NCBI GenBank assembly: GCA_026874595.1
Contig: CM049309.1
Coordinates: forward strand, 43,973,079 to 44,037,078
Source of the DNA: Sipunculus nudus
Taxonomy: Eukaryota > Annelida > Sipuncula > Golfingiida > Sipunculidae
Direction: 5' to 3'
DNA: 64,000 nucleotides
In this document: positions 34,000-46,141 of the stretch, in pieces
Layout: each line of letters begins with the position of its first letter
Position numbering within the stretch: the stretch's first letter is position 1
Position numbers and translations under genes: made by a program
The notes under the pieces: model-generated
Told to the model about the DNA's origin: nothing
Databases searched by the model: none
The model's input: only the letters and a program-made list of their open reading frames with translations

Positions 34000-35716
34000 T
34001 GTGAAAGGTTAAATACGATTCCTAAAGGAATCTGATTGACTTTAACACGTTTTTTTTTTGTTTTTTTGTTTGTTTCAACTAAAAAAAAAGAGAATTATTG
34101 TGCATTTATCTGCTCGTATATGTAATCTATAAAAGACGATGTTTCCACAGTGGCCGATAGCTTAGCGAACACATGAATGTGTCAAAAACCACGATCTTTG
34201 GAACGATTTCCTAAAATATTAAAAATTTTATAACATTGATTTGTTATTTAATTTCGGCTATACCGAAAAGGGAAAACAACATGTCGGTTTGTCTTATGTC
34301 TCAAGGGAGAAGCTTGAAACAAAAGGTGTCAGCCATGCCACTTCATTATGATTGGGGGGGGGGGGGGCGGCAGGGAGGCATGCCCCCTTAACATTTTAAG
34401 GAGACCTTTTTCGAGAAATTCGCTCATTCCCCTCACATTTTTCTTTCCACAATAATACTTCAATTACGTATTTCATATTAATACATTTATTATGACACAT
34501 GTTTTAACCGAAGTTTACCCCCCCCCCCCCTTTCCCCGCTCACACATTCTCTGAACAAACATGGCCCATGCGTGTTGTACGAGTCGCGGTTGCATCATTT
34601 CAGGTGTTAGCGTATTAAGCCCGTCCCAAATTCATGCAAATAATTGACCATAGTCTTCAACGAAGAGATACATGCTCTAAGGATTTAAGATGAAGGTCTT
34701 ACTATATTGTATTACTATTTCCAGTGGTTGAAATCAGGTTCACAGGACTATCATTCTGAAAACTTTTTTTAAATATTCTAATAGAAAAGTTAAGCTGAGC
34801 GTCGACATGCACCAATGGGTCCCTAGTTTATCAAGTGGTTGAAATCAGGTGCGATTTAAAATCTCTTCTCCAGAATACAATGGACAGGTGTGTATTGCTA
34901 CATCAGATGTTGCTCGCCTTGGCCCCTTCCCTTTCGTCCTGTTTATCTGTGAAACTTAAAATGTTTTATATAAGACCAGTTGTGAAATTGGCTCAGCAAA
35001 GTTGATTAAAACCGTGTGGTACCAAGAGCTGCACAAGCTGAAGTTGAACAGTTTTACTATATACTGTGGCAGTTAGCAAGGCATTTGTATGTTATGTGCC
35101 AGCCTTATGCCCATAATTTCTGTATGCCACCTGTAACATCCGGGTTTTAGTATGTAAGGAAATGGCAGCCCCCGCGATCGGGTTCGAGCCACTGGGAGAA
35201 TCGGGTATCAAACTGTCGGATGTTGATTAGAGCTCGAAAGTACTCCAGTGACAGTGTCCAGGCGAGAATGTATCTTAGTTGAGAGTCTCGCTCATCGGCA
35301 AAGTTTAGAGCAGAATATTTTTTGACCACGCCAAAAGAGAGTATACCGAGATAATATCCGCTCGTTATGTTCCTTTCATTATTTCTTCAAGACTCATCAT
35401 TCTATTTAATACTGATTGGCTACAAGCTGTTAGAAAAAAACAACAGGAATTCGATTTAGAACTTCATTTACCAAACTGACTGATTTTTAATCTGCGTAAA
35501 ACTTTTCATCAGGCCTCGGGATTTAATACATACATAATCAGTTAGTAGCAATATTTATGCAAACGAATAAGGCAGTTTGTACCATATGTAATGAAGCCCT
35601 CGTGAATACTATAAATAAGAATCGCTAATCAGTTCTAAAATCAATTCCTGATCAGGTGCGAGTCCTCAATTTGAGCCACACCCGAGATAAATGTTGAAAG
35701 TAATTTCTTCACTCGT
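34000..35716. other. Intergenic, homopolymer-rich
   Basis: T-, G- and C-runs at 34050-34070, 34355-34367 and 34519-34530. A GGTTCGAGCC word at 35181-35190 recalls a B box without a convincing A box. A minus-strand 60-codon ORF at 35147-35329 has no support. Confidence 0.4.
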
Positions 35717-35785
35717 TATATATAAATACACTGCATTGCCAGATCCTCGAGAGTCCTGTACAAGAATCATTCAAGTCGAGGCCAG
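35717..35785 (+). promoter_or_regulatory. TATA box and 5' UTR exon of the acyl-CoA synthetase gene
   Basis: TATATATAAATA at 35717-35728 would place transcription start near 35750. About 35 bases on, GCCAG/GTAAGG gives a strong donor (exon end 35785), and a TTTCAG acceptor ends at 36390, 48 bases before the CDS start. The simplest model is a short non-coding first exon and a 605-bp intron. Confidence 0.5.
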
Positions 35786-36438
35786 GTAAGGCAAGCTGGC
35801 AGCAAATTATATGATGAATTTTATGACCACAAGGCTTCTCTAGCATTACCTTTCAGTAATTCAAAGCCGTTTCCCAAGTTCCAGAGTAAATTGCGTCTAA
35901 AGAATGATCTAAGTTGCGTCTAATGGGCATTCGTTTCGTAATAACAAACGGTTTGACAGGTTGAGTTTTAACATGAAAGTGTGTTTAACACTTAACAAGT
36001 GTGTTTAACACTTGGGATATGTAGAGTTTTCACCACACTTGCAGTTTGATTTAGGTGAACGATTCATAATAATGATGAGGATCATCATCTGGTAATCTTG
36101 ATATTTTGAGACCCATATCCGTAAAATTGCCCAGGGCTCATGAATAAATGCAACATGCTTGAAAACTACTAAATCATTCTAAATCAAACTGGGCGATCCC
36201 ATATATTGTTGTTGTAGTTATTATTATTTGTTGTTATTCTTAATGTACACACTCATTGAAAGGCGATCCTCAAAAGAAGTATTGGTTGGGTGGCTCATCA
36301 AGATACATGCCTGGTTCCCCATGTAAGCTGTTTTTAAACATTGTTGTTAAGTGTCAAGCTACAGCTAATTTAAATTTCAATGTATTTCAGTTTCCCCGAA
36401 CGTCCCAGTGTTGGATTTTGAGCAATTTAAGCGACATA

Positions 36439-38091
36439 ATGAAAAGTTCAAGTTTCAATGCACCTCCTGACCCACTGATACGAACCACCATCCCGGATCT
36501 TCTTAACCAGAGGTACAGAAACTACCCTGACAAAGAGGCAGCAGTGGTGTTTTCTGGTGGTATTGAAAGAAAGGCTGTGACCTTTTCTGACCTTTATCAC
36601 GATTCGCTGAATGTTGCAACAGGACTTCTGAGAGAAGCCCCCGACCTTGAAAGAGGGGACAGGATTGCTCTGTATGGAGGGAACAGCATAGATTTGCTCA
36701 TTCTCTCATTTGCAATTATGAGGACTGGCTCCGTTGCAGCCTTTCCTCCATTTGGACTCCGGAACATGCAGGACTTTGTGGGTTCCATCACCTCGTCTAA
36801 ATGCAAGGGCGTCATGATTCAGCATGGTTACGTAAGCCCAACTGAAATAGATGAAATCTTATCACAGCTGCCAAGAAGTATGTTTGTTGTTATATATGGG
36901 GCACCTGTAATCCTCAAGAAAACCCACAACAGGGTTTTGTTTAAGAACGAACTGTTGGGTGGAATAACAGTTGGTGAAAAGGTTGAAGTGTCAGAAAGAG
37001 AAAGTAACATAAATGCTGACTGGGATGCCGCAGTGTTTTATACAACTGGCAGTACAGGACGTCCCAAGGGAGTTGTCATAAATCACCTGCACCTGATAAA
37101 CCTAGCGGTAATTCTTGCTGACGTGACAACTTTAACCAATAAAGACGTGCATTATTGCAATTCATTCATTGGCCATGCTCTTTCTTACATCTGCGGGGTG
37201 GAACTAATGCTGGTGTCGGGTTTGAAGTCCGTGTTAGCGCAGCCACCAGTGTCTGACCCGGGTGTTGCCATCTGTGACGTCATAGAAAAGGAGGGCTGCA
37301 CGATTGCTCTGCTGTTTGGGAGTTCAATCTACGACATCCTTCAGAACCCTGTCAGAGCACAAAGCAAACTGAAGTCTTTAAGGGGGTGTCTGTTCTCTGG
37401 ACAGATATTGAACGAATCCCACGCGAAAGTACTCAGTCGAGTGTTGCCTGGCTTGCGATTGATCAATGTGTACGGCACCACAGAAACAGGCTTCATTGCC
37501 TTAACAACCAACACGGATGTAGAAGAGGGCTTCATCGGACCCGCGTGTCAATACTGTGAAGTAAAAATAATAAATGACAGCGGTGACGTAGTTCCCGTCG
37601 GGGAAAAAGGCGAACTGCTTGTCCGGACGCCATTTCTGTCACGAGGATATCTACGCGAGGATGGCGGGGTGCAATCCTTGACAGGCAATGGCTGGTATTC
37701 TACTGATGATATTGCCTTAATGAATATAGATGAACAAATAAAGATTATCAACAGAAAGGCTGATATTATAAATCGTGAGGGCAATAAAATATGCCCGAGT
37801 TACCTGGAGGAGATCATTTTGAAACATGCAAAAGTTAAACAGGTACTAGTCATTGGTGTTCCGGACGAAAGACTCGGGGATGAGATTTGCGCATGCGTCA
37901 TACTTGAAGATTCGACCATGACCTCTGATGAAATTCTTGATTGGTTAGCTGAGCGGTTAATTAGCAAGGCCCCTTGGAACACCATGATGCCGAAATGGGT
38001 CGTGCCATTAGAGGATTTCCCAAGGGCATCATCCGGAAAAATATCTCGCAGGAAACTGAGAGAGATGATGATAGCCCACCTGATGGACTAA
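36439..38091 (+). CDS. Acyl-CoA synthetase, ACSF2-like (AMP-forming)
   Basis: An intact 550-codon CDS. It should activate a carboxylic acid, probably a medium-chain fatty acid, to acyl-AMP and then acyl-CoA. Visible ANL-superfamily motifs: P-loop YTTGSTGRPKG (201-211), VYGTTETG (344-351), STDD with the ribose-binding Asp (421-424), hinge region INRKADIINREGNKI (about 439-453), and C-terminal ASSGKISRRK with catalytic Lys534. No residue looks lost. I chose the ATG at 36439 because the open frame upstream crosses a TTTCAG acceptor at 36390; the upstream ATG at 36256 is probably intronic. Human ACSF2 is about 615 residues with a mitochondrial presequence; none is evident here. The uninterrupted CDS contrasts with the other genes in the window and suggests an old retrocopy or family-wide intron loss. 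Luciferase-like or 4-coumarate-CoA-ligase-like substrates are alternatives. Confidence 0.93.
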   Translation: MKSSSFNAPPDPLIRTTIPDLLNQRYRNYPDKEAAVVFSGGIERKAVTFSDLYHDSLNVATGLLREAPDLERGDRIALYGGNSIDLLILSFAIMRTGSVAAFPPFGLRNMQDFVGSITSSKCKGVMIQHGYVSPTEIDEILSQLPRSMFVVIYGAPVILKKTHNRVLFKNELLGGITVGEKVEVSERESNINADWDAAVFYTTGSTGRPKGVVINHLHLINLAVILADVTTLTNKDVHYCNSFIGHALSYICGVELMLVSGLKSVLAQPPVSDPGVAICDVIEKEGCTIALLFGSSIYDILQNPVRAQSKLKSLRGCLFSGQILNESHAKVLSRVLPGLRLINVYGTTETGFIALTTNTDVEEGFIGPACQYCEVKIINDSGDVVPVGEKGELLVRTPFLSRGYLREDGGVQSLTGNGWYSTDDIALMNIDEQIKIINRKADIINREGNKICPSYLEEIILKHAKVKQVLVIGVPDERLGDEICACVILEDSTMTSDEILDWLAERLISKAPWNTMMPKWVVPLEDFPRASSGKISRRKLREMMIAHLMD

Positions 38092-38348
38092 ATGTCGTTT
38101 AAAAAGAGTGAAAGTATGGTCAGGAGTGCTCTAAGAATATCTATACATCAGAGATAAATGGAGAAAGATATACTTCAATTTAGCTTTTTCAGCTTTGGCA
38201 GATATACTTCAATTCAGCCTTAAAAATTAAAAAAAAGTCAAATTCATTTTGTATAAATGAAATAAGCAGCAAATTCTTTTCAAAATTTTTTTCTTCTTGT
38301 TCAAGAACTGTAGGTTATATAAACAACATTGTCTCTCTCACGAGATAA

Positions 38349-38354
38349 AATAAA
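38349..38354 (+). promoter_or_regulatory. Possible polyadenylation signal of the acyl-CoA synthetase gene
   Basis: AATAAA lies 258 bases after the TAA stop. It is a plausible hexamer and the region after it is T-rich. Confidence 0.45.
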
Positions 38355-38756
38355 AATTTTTATTTATCACAATCGCACGTCTAAAGCAGTGTTATCTTCG
38401 AATGCCAGGATAAATTAGGGCACTCCCACTAGCTCAGACAATTTTACCTGAATCATAACAGCTTATATCACGTCTTTCTACTTTCAGCACATGTCGTAGT
38501 GGTTTGGCATGTGTGTATACTTTGAATCTAGTACGTTGAAACGGTAACCGTACGACAGCTAGGCAAAAAAGTTGTTTTAAAATGGTTTGACCTTTTCTAT
38601 TGATAAATTAATTCATCAGTTAATCTAAGAATTCACCATAACCTGGGAATTCAATCTGAACGAATTGTTCAAACCCTACAGGCATGCATTGTAATATAAA
38701 TATGTACAGGGATAAAGGTTGTAAGTTTTTGGCGTCTTTTGAATTAGTCCATGGGC

Positions 38757-38968
38757 TAGGAGGGGTCACCGTGCACCCCGTCTGGGATTTTATGACATAG
38801 GTATTTTAGATCCCTAAATGAATTAAGATGTTAACATTGATTATTTTGGGATACACTGCCCTGTTAGGCCATTTAAAGACAACCGCGTCTTTACGCACGG
38901 CACCCGCGGACAGGTCGCCTTGATTAGGGGGTAGGGGTATGTAAATGCTTATAGCTTATATACATATT

Positions 38969-39013
<45 letters not shown>

Positions 39014-39440
39014 CTTCAAATAAACTGCATTGTGTTCGCAAATAGTAGTATAAAGTCACTAATAACAATAATCATATGAATTTTTATAATGTATTGTTGT
39101 TGATTAAACAATAAATTACTATACATATAAAATATCCAAAAAGAAAATTGAATTTAACAGTTTTTTCTTTTAATTTTCCCAACAGGAGTTTATTTTCGAG
39201 ATGATGTTGCATTTCTAAAATTCTAGTGCATTAATACATTGGTACCTGACATTCTTACAAATTCTGTTGATAAAATTATGAATATTTGACCATATACACC
39301 TGCAATGAATGACCCAATGTCTATTTTATTGTATCTCTTGTATATAAGACAAATGTGTTGTCCCATGTTCCTCTCAAGATGCATTGATTTTCACTGTGAT
39401 GCTTCATTGATACTATGAATTGTTATTTGTCTAAATCTGA
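38757..39440. repeat. Segmental tandem duplication, unit A
   Basis: It shares an ordered series of blocks with 39535-40185: AGG-GGGTCAC-GTGCA-CCC, GACAACCGCG, a GCCTTG-TTAGG block, ATGCTTATAGCT, TTTACTTCAAATAA, CAATAAATTA and a GTTCCTCTC-GATG block. It contains an (AT)n array at 38972-39010 that unit B lacks. No ORF. Confidence 0.75.
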
Positions 39441-39534
39441 AGGTGTTTATTAGTTTTAAAAATAATGGAAACCCTTTCTTGGGCCATTTTTACATATAAT
39501 AATTATACAAAATAATTATATATAGGCCATAATA

Positions 39535-40185
39535 TAGGAAGGGTCACTGTGCAGCCCTTCTGAAATTGTATGATATAGCTTTTTTAGATTCACAAAATAT
39601 CCAATTAATGAATTTAGATGTTAAAATTGAATATTTAAGGATACACAACCTTTTGTGGAACTGCGAGAGAGACAACCGCGACAGGTAGCCTTGGTTAGGA
39701 AGTAGATATTTCAATGCTTATAGCTCGCTTAATATTTGACATATTTACTTCAAATAACTGTATTGTATTTGCAAACAACCAGAAAAAGTCACTGATAGAT
39801 ACAATCGTATATATGTATTACAAGTTTTGGTGATTTTGGTGTTTTTGGAAGCAATAAATTATGATATTAATAAAACATCCTGAAGAAATTTCACTTTATT
39901 ATTTTTTTAAGTTATTCAAACTTTTCGCTGTTGATGATTTTACACAATAATGTTGATATTTCTGAAGTTCTAATTTATGAATATGTTAGCTCTTGTCAAT
40001 CCTGAAAACATTTCCTTTAAATAAAATTATTAAGACATCAATGAATGATATAGTATTCATTCTGTTTTGATCACCCTTTTTATAACATGTATGTGAGGTG
40101 TTTGGTGTTCCTCTCTCGATGTACCTCACCGTGACGCTTCCCTAATACCATAAATAGTCGTTGTTTTGAAACTAAGGGTATAAAC
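39535..40185. repeat. Segmental tandem duplication, unit B
   Basis: Second unit, direct orientation, roughly 775 bp from unit A and about 75% similar by eye. Confidence 0.75.
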
Positions 40186-42289
40186 AAAAGTTTCTCAAAG
40201 TATAAGCACTAACCCGTGTAATGTTAACCCTTCCAAAATAATGTGAGGTTTTTGTCCTCATGACCTTATATGTCCTTTTTAACCAGATAATTCAATTTCT
40301 TTAGGTTTCCTGAAAGGTCTAGGCCCAGTGCACCAGGCCTGAAAGTAAGTAATAAGGAAAGGTATCCACCACAATTTTTAGGCAAGTTTCAAATAACACG
40401 CATACCTCGGCCATTAACAAGGATCACCAGTAATGGATCCTGGTCAAAATTTGATTTGTGGTCCGTTAAACAAGGAACTATATTAATTTTAGCTGAGAGT
40501 AATGGTTCACGTTTCACCAACTGGATGATTGTACAGGTGAGACCAGATTACCAGAACATAAGCGGCTAATATAAGTCACAACTTTGCATGCAAGTGGGAT
40601 AAATTTTCTCCATATTAAGAAATTTGCACTTTTCTCTTGGTACTATTGACTGACGATGGTCTCTCCCCTTCCTAGGACAAAAAATATCTCTTAATACCGA
40701 ATATTCTTCAAACAAAATCATTTTATGTCGATCACGGTTAATATTTCTAGCGGACATCAAATAAAGACATATACTCGGCTTGTCACGATGAAGAGGGTGA
40801 ATAATGACTTGTGAAGAAAACGTCATTCAAGTAAAATATAGTGATTCTCTAATGTTAAATTCATTTAATATAACTAGGAAGCGGATTCTCAACTATATAT
40901 CCTGACAGTCGAATGGAATGCTTTAAAAATGTTAGGCTTTTAACTTCCTGTTTGTAAACGTAGCCTTGAATGATTGAGCATTGAATTTTAGATTGGGAGT
41001 TCCATGACCTCGACCTCTCCCAGAAATATAAGGGGTCCATTTTTCATTAACTTGACGAAAAAATGTATGGTCGTTGAATTTTTATCATTCCAGAAGTAAG
41101 GACTGAAATCTAATTGATTCTTCATAAAAACACGTATTTTGAGGACTGGCATAGGAAGGTGTACTTGATTAATTGAGCAAAAATGAATTTGTGTCATGCT
41201 CAAGTTTATTTGTACTTTTAAGGATAAGGATATTTTACCAAATTGTTTGCAGGAATTTTAATCTCACTACATGATTCCAATGACAACTCCGCCATTCATG
41301 TTGAATAGTTCTGAGGTTATATAATTTGTCTTGTATAAAAACGCAAATGACTGATTTTTCCTAATCTATCTTCTAAAGGCTATAAAATGTCCAAGTAAGC
41401 ATTGAAATTGCAGAATGCCTCCTCATAAAATAAAGAATTATTGAAGACTAAAATGCATAGGAGCTAGAGTATGAATCCTCTTGAATTTTTATTGAGAAAA
41501 AATATAAAACCCGTTTCTTTTGAAAAGGTGCCATAAACAGGTGAAATCAAATGCCAATTTTATATGTCTACAACATCATTTTACAGAAGCTGAGTTGTAC
41601 CGAAATAAAATAAAATATATAAAACAAAAATATATACTACACTTGGATGCAGACATCAGAAATCGTATAATCATATGTCCGGTATAAGGGCACAGGCTTT
41701 GTCCATTTCTGTTTAGAACCCATAGCTTCTCTCTGTTTACTCCGTCAGTTTTCGTAATATTACTATCAGAAATCATACGTATGTTTTATTTTTTATCGAA
41801 AAGCACGGACGCTTTTTAATTCATTATTTCATCAACAGGTGGCGTTGAAAAGGAGATTTCCAAGGTTCAGACCGACTTGGCTAAATCGCGTTTAGTGAAA
41901 CTGACTGATCTCGCGGTCTTACGTTAGCCGACTTGGGAGGCGTTTCGGTAAAATTTGACCTAAGCCATACGCATTCTTAGTGAAACTGGGCCCAGGCCAT
42001 TACCATGACTTTTCAGCGAGATGTACAGGTTAGCGTGAATGTACTCGAACAATATTACAGGTATAATTCAATACAGCACATGGCAATATCTAAATGGTAC
42101 ATAAAATAATGGATTAATATTCGATCATCGGTCTTTTTTTATCTTTCAGTCATTGAATATGATTTTACAACCGATTCCTACCGCTATGATGCTACATACA
42201 TGCTTCACATGTCAGCATATATGGACTGTAATATATGTAAACGATACGCGCAGCCTGCAGCCCTGCCTTCCCAAAGAATAATTTGCGGT
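40186..42289. other. Intergenic, nothing supported
   Basis: AT-rich. Minus-strand ORFs at 40566-40826, 40988-41203 and 41576-41776 show no domain, splice or codon support. Confidence 0.45.
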
Positions 42290-43290
42290 ATTTTTTTTTT
42301 TTTTTTTTTTTCACATTCAAGCCTTCATATCCACTCTTGACAGCAGGTCCTTTGTGCTTTCATCAAGAGTTCTCTGGGCCTGTCAAACTTCCTCAGAGGG
42401 ACTTTCAATGGTGATCTTGTCTTCGACATCAGTGAATTCAATATGCTTATTGGGCAAGTCCTGGGTGATCTGTCGGATGGTGGGACCGTTGCGTTCGATG
42501 ATGAATCGATGAAGCCACGCTTGGACCTTGACCTCCTGGATGACAACGCTGTTAGCCTAAGCGTACACCATTAACAAAGCTGGACCCAGCTTGTGTGGTT
42601 CTCCACACAGGGTCACGGTCTCAGACTTACTGCCCAGTGGCACGCCTGCCTCCAGGACCACGCTCAAGTGGGTCCAATCTAGCGCCATATCGGTCCTCTG
42701 ACATTACGACCAGATTACCGACTGCCAGAGTGCCTTTACACCTACGTTTGAGGAAGACCCCATGAGGATGCAAATATTTTCGTCATTTTTTTACAACGCC
42801 TCTTGGCCTTCAGGTACACTGTCAATTGACATAAAACGAGACTAATCGTATTCTTTCTATGACAACACCAAACATGAGCGCAAAAAGTTCCGTTTTAGCT
42901 CAGCATATTGGTAAAACCCTCCAAATGTTTGTTGAATTCTGACCGCATGAAAACAGGCATGGCTCTCACGGGTTAGTGGACGCAGCTAACTTGAACGCGA
43001 TACAGGAAATGACTCGTTAACATAGAAACGGAGTTTCAGCTAGGATTGTGAGTTCTCATGTATTCTATTGTGTTACTCATCATTTGTAGCATCATATTAA
43101 AGGGGCCCAATCTGCCATCAACGTCATCCTTCTTGCCAGCTACTGTGATGTTACCCCGATGTACAGATGGCGGGGGGGGGGGGGGGGGGGGGACGTTGAT
43201 ACTGGCCTTCTTGTGCAAGTTTCCCCACTTCTCAATATTCTGGTTGTTGGTCCCGTCTGTCATGTTTGGAATGAAACTAAACATATCTTC
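42290..43290 (-). pseudogene. Vigilin (HDLBP) processed pseudogene, KH-domain part
   Basis: The minus strand reads ASINVPPP...SVHRGNITVAGKKDDV (43210-43100), about 450 bp without clear match, then SETVTLCGEPHKLGPALLMVYA, ANSVVIQEV and WLHRFIIERNGPTIRQITQD with PNKHIEFTDVEDKITIESPS. These are consecutive KH segments of vigilin, a multi-KH RNA-binding protein. Defects are a TAG and frame change after MVYA, a TGA after the last listed segment, and a second TGA just before the A-tract. The GxxG loop of the last KH domain is altered (ERNG, usually GxxG). No introns interrupt the matched parts, and a ~22-A tract (T-run at 42291-42311) follows: a LINE-style retrocopy. The Pro codons of INVPPP have become a ~22-base G/C homopolymer (43171-43192). 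Confidence 0.78.
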
Positions 43291-43979
43291 AGTGCTTATT
43301 ATGGATGGATTAGGTAAGCTAGTAACTGGCAATGCACCCGTTTGACATAAATGATCACCGTGTGTCACAATTTTAAGTTTGGTTTAGATTTTGTTTCCCA
43401 CGTAGACTTAAAACCTTTAACGCTAGAATCAGATTTACCCATTTTTACTAAATTATAAGTAAACGTCACGATTAAAATGACATCAGGTGTAAGTGTCTGA
43501 TTACCTAGGAGCAGAACTACTAAATTCGGGGGCTATTGTACAGAACTTTATGTGGAACCCCATCTACCCTGTTCCATGTCCTAGCAGGGGAATACTTTTT
43601 CCCTGTAAATATTGTTTATATCGGCCTCTTTTTTTTATATCTGCGTCACGGATGTAATGTCACCTCTGAAACAAGTTCTTAATAACCCTATCACTGCATG
43701 CTTGCTTCTGGTTAGTCCAAGACTGGATGTTTACTGCCGTGTGAGAGGAGAAAAAGAGGAAATGGTTGATCGCCCCCTCTAACCATGCCATGAGGGCAGC
43801 AGCACCCCCTTGTTAATTCTCCGCCTTGTCTATACAGCACAAGAGGCATACATGTCAAGGGTCCTAATAAACCAAGCTTGATTCCATAAGAATAATAAAC
43901 AAGAAGATGAAACCAAACAGAGAGTTTAACAAAATATAGTTTTGGTTGGTTAGTGTATTATATATAGTTCAGAAGAATA
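43291..43979. other. Intergenic, nothing supported
   Basis: No exon, RNA gene or element ends are seen. Confidence 0.4.
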
Positions 43980-45960
43980 TATATGGCGATGATCAACTGT
44001 CCGTCGTCCTGTCAGAATTTTTTCTGCCTGTTAGACAAGCATGTTTTTACATCATTGGACAAACGGATTTGAAATTCTACATACAGTAGTACGATGTATA
44101 GAATTTCTACCAAAGCGGAGCTAGATCCCTGTGCTTTGTTCATTTGAAAAATTTTTAACTAAAACTCCAATTTGTATTAAAACTAGTGGCCCATGGGCCA
44201 TGACGCTAAGCTGAATTCAAGGAATGTTTGAACAATGAGCAAAATAACTGCCAGAGTGCCAAAAAATTATGAATTTTGTGAAGAGTTCTTAGAAATATCT
44301 GGTTTACGAGAAAACTCTCCAAGACGGATTGACATGCCAAATTTCAGACCAAAACCTTGAAGCACTCCTAAGATATGAGCAATTTTCACCCAAAGCACAT
44401 GTACGGATGGACGCCACAGGAAAACAATTGCAGATGGCCCCACAAGTATTAAGAACAAGATGTAGGAGTCCAAGATATAGGACATGCAAAATTTCAGGCC
44501 AATAAAGCACACCACTCCTAAGAAAATAGCATAAATTTATTCTATGGAAAGGGGAATGTAGGTGGGGCGACCTGTCTGGTTTACGAGAAAATTTTTCAAG
44601 ATGGAAGGACATGCCAAATATCAGACCAATACCTTGAACCACTCCTGAGATATGAGCAATTTTCACCCAAACCACATGTATGGATATATGCCACAGGAAC
44701 ACTATTGCAGACGGCACCACCAGTCTTGAGTATACAATGGAGGAGTCCAAGTTTATGGGTATGCACCATTTCAGGCCAATATGGCAAATCACTCCTGAAA
44801 AAAAGGCATTTATTTAAGCTCCAGTTTGTATTAAAACTAGCGGCCCATGGGCCATGACGCTCAGCTGAATTCAAGGAATGTTTGAACAATGAGCAAAATG
44901 ACTGCCAGAGTGCCAAAAAATCATGAATTTTGTGAAGAGTCCTTAGAAATATCTGGTTTACGAGAAAACTCTCCAAGACGGATTGACATGCCAAATTTCA
45001 GACCAAAACCTTGAAGCACTCCTAAGATATGAGCAATTTTCACCCAAAGCACATATGTACGGATGGAACCCACAGGAAAACGATTGCAGGTGGTTCCACA
45101 AGTCTTGAGTCCAAGATGAAGGAGTCCAAGATCTATGGATTTGGACAATTTCAGGCGAAAACAGCAAATCACTCCTGAGAAAAAAGCATTATATATTCTA
45201 CAAAAACAGGAAGTAAGTTGCGCCACCTGTCTGGCTTACGAGAAAACTCTCCAAGATGGATGGACATGCCAAATATCAGACCAATATCTTGAACCACTCC
45301 TGAGATTTGAGCAATTTTCACCCAAACCACATGTATGGATAAATGCCACAGGAACACTATTGCACTATTGTATCAATTTTCTTTTATTCTGTGGGGTACT
45401 TATGAGACCCATATAGCTCGGAGAATATGGGTAACAGAGACCTAATTTCACGTTTCCAAAGAGTTTTTTTATGGACCTCCCTGGGTGTCCAAAAAAAGTG
45501 TCCAGGTCCAGCGGATACGATTGGTGCACTGTTAACAGATGACAGCTTCTTTGAAGGTATCAAAAATAGAGAAAATATCGTAAAAATTAGAAAAAAATAC
45601 AGGTGGCCCCACCAGTTTGCAGAAACTGATGGAACACTCCATGATCAATATTCATGCAAAAAATCATGGTGGTCAAGGCAGTAGTTATTCAGGTACTGAA
45701 GCTTTTGTATCAAATTTTTTATTATTCTGGGGGGTACTTACGAGACCCATAGCTCGAAGAATATGGATAACAGAGACCTAATTTCAGGTTTCCATGGAGA
45801 TTTTTTATGGACCTCCCTGGATGTCAAGTTAGAAGATTCCAGATCCAGCGGTTTTGATTTGTGCCCTGTTAACGGACGGCCGGACGGCCAGACGGATAGA
45901 CGCCGGACAAAGAGTGATCGCTATAGCTCAGATGACTTTCAGTCAGCTGAGCTAAAAAAA
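43980..45960. repeat. Composite tandem repeat block
   Basis: A ~651-bp unit starts at about 44186 and again at 44837 (both CCATGGGCCATGACGCT). Within these, a shorter motif (TTTACGAGAAAA, then GACATGCCAAAT and AGACCAA) recurs near 44300, 44580, 44950 and 45235. From 45374 two units of the ~338-bp family of 11.3-12.9 kb follow. The block begins with CTGTCCGTCGTCCTGTCAG and ends with repeated CGGAC words and AGTCAGCTGAGCTAAA, so its ends are partly complementary. Overlapping 60-160-codon ORFs on both strands come from the repeat. One large decayed element is likely. Confidence 0.85.
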
Positions 45961-46060
45961 CTATTGTCACACTTCAAGAATGCATAATATCAAAACTACT
46001 TGTGTTGTTTTGTTCTGATTAAGCCATATATAGGCTTTCAACTCTAGTCTCGCTATCAGA

Positions 46061-46066
<6 letters not shown>

Positions 46067-46127
<61 letters not shown>

Positions 46128-46141
46128 GATATATATATATA
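46067..46141. repeat. (AT)n array, left flank of the hAT-like element
   Basis: Once continuous with 48629-48692; the array was split by the insertion of the element at 46142-48628. Confidence 0.9.

Noticed and set aside
43058-43345. 95-codon plus-strand ORF with a poly-Gly run
   Set aside because: Antisense of the vigilin pseudogene; the Gly run is the G homopolymer.
44267-45416. Minus-strand ORFs of 82-162 codons and overlapping plus-strand ORFs
   Set aside because: Products of the composite tandem repeat; the same peptide pieces recur in different frames.
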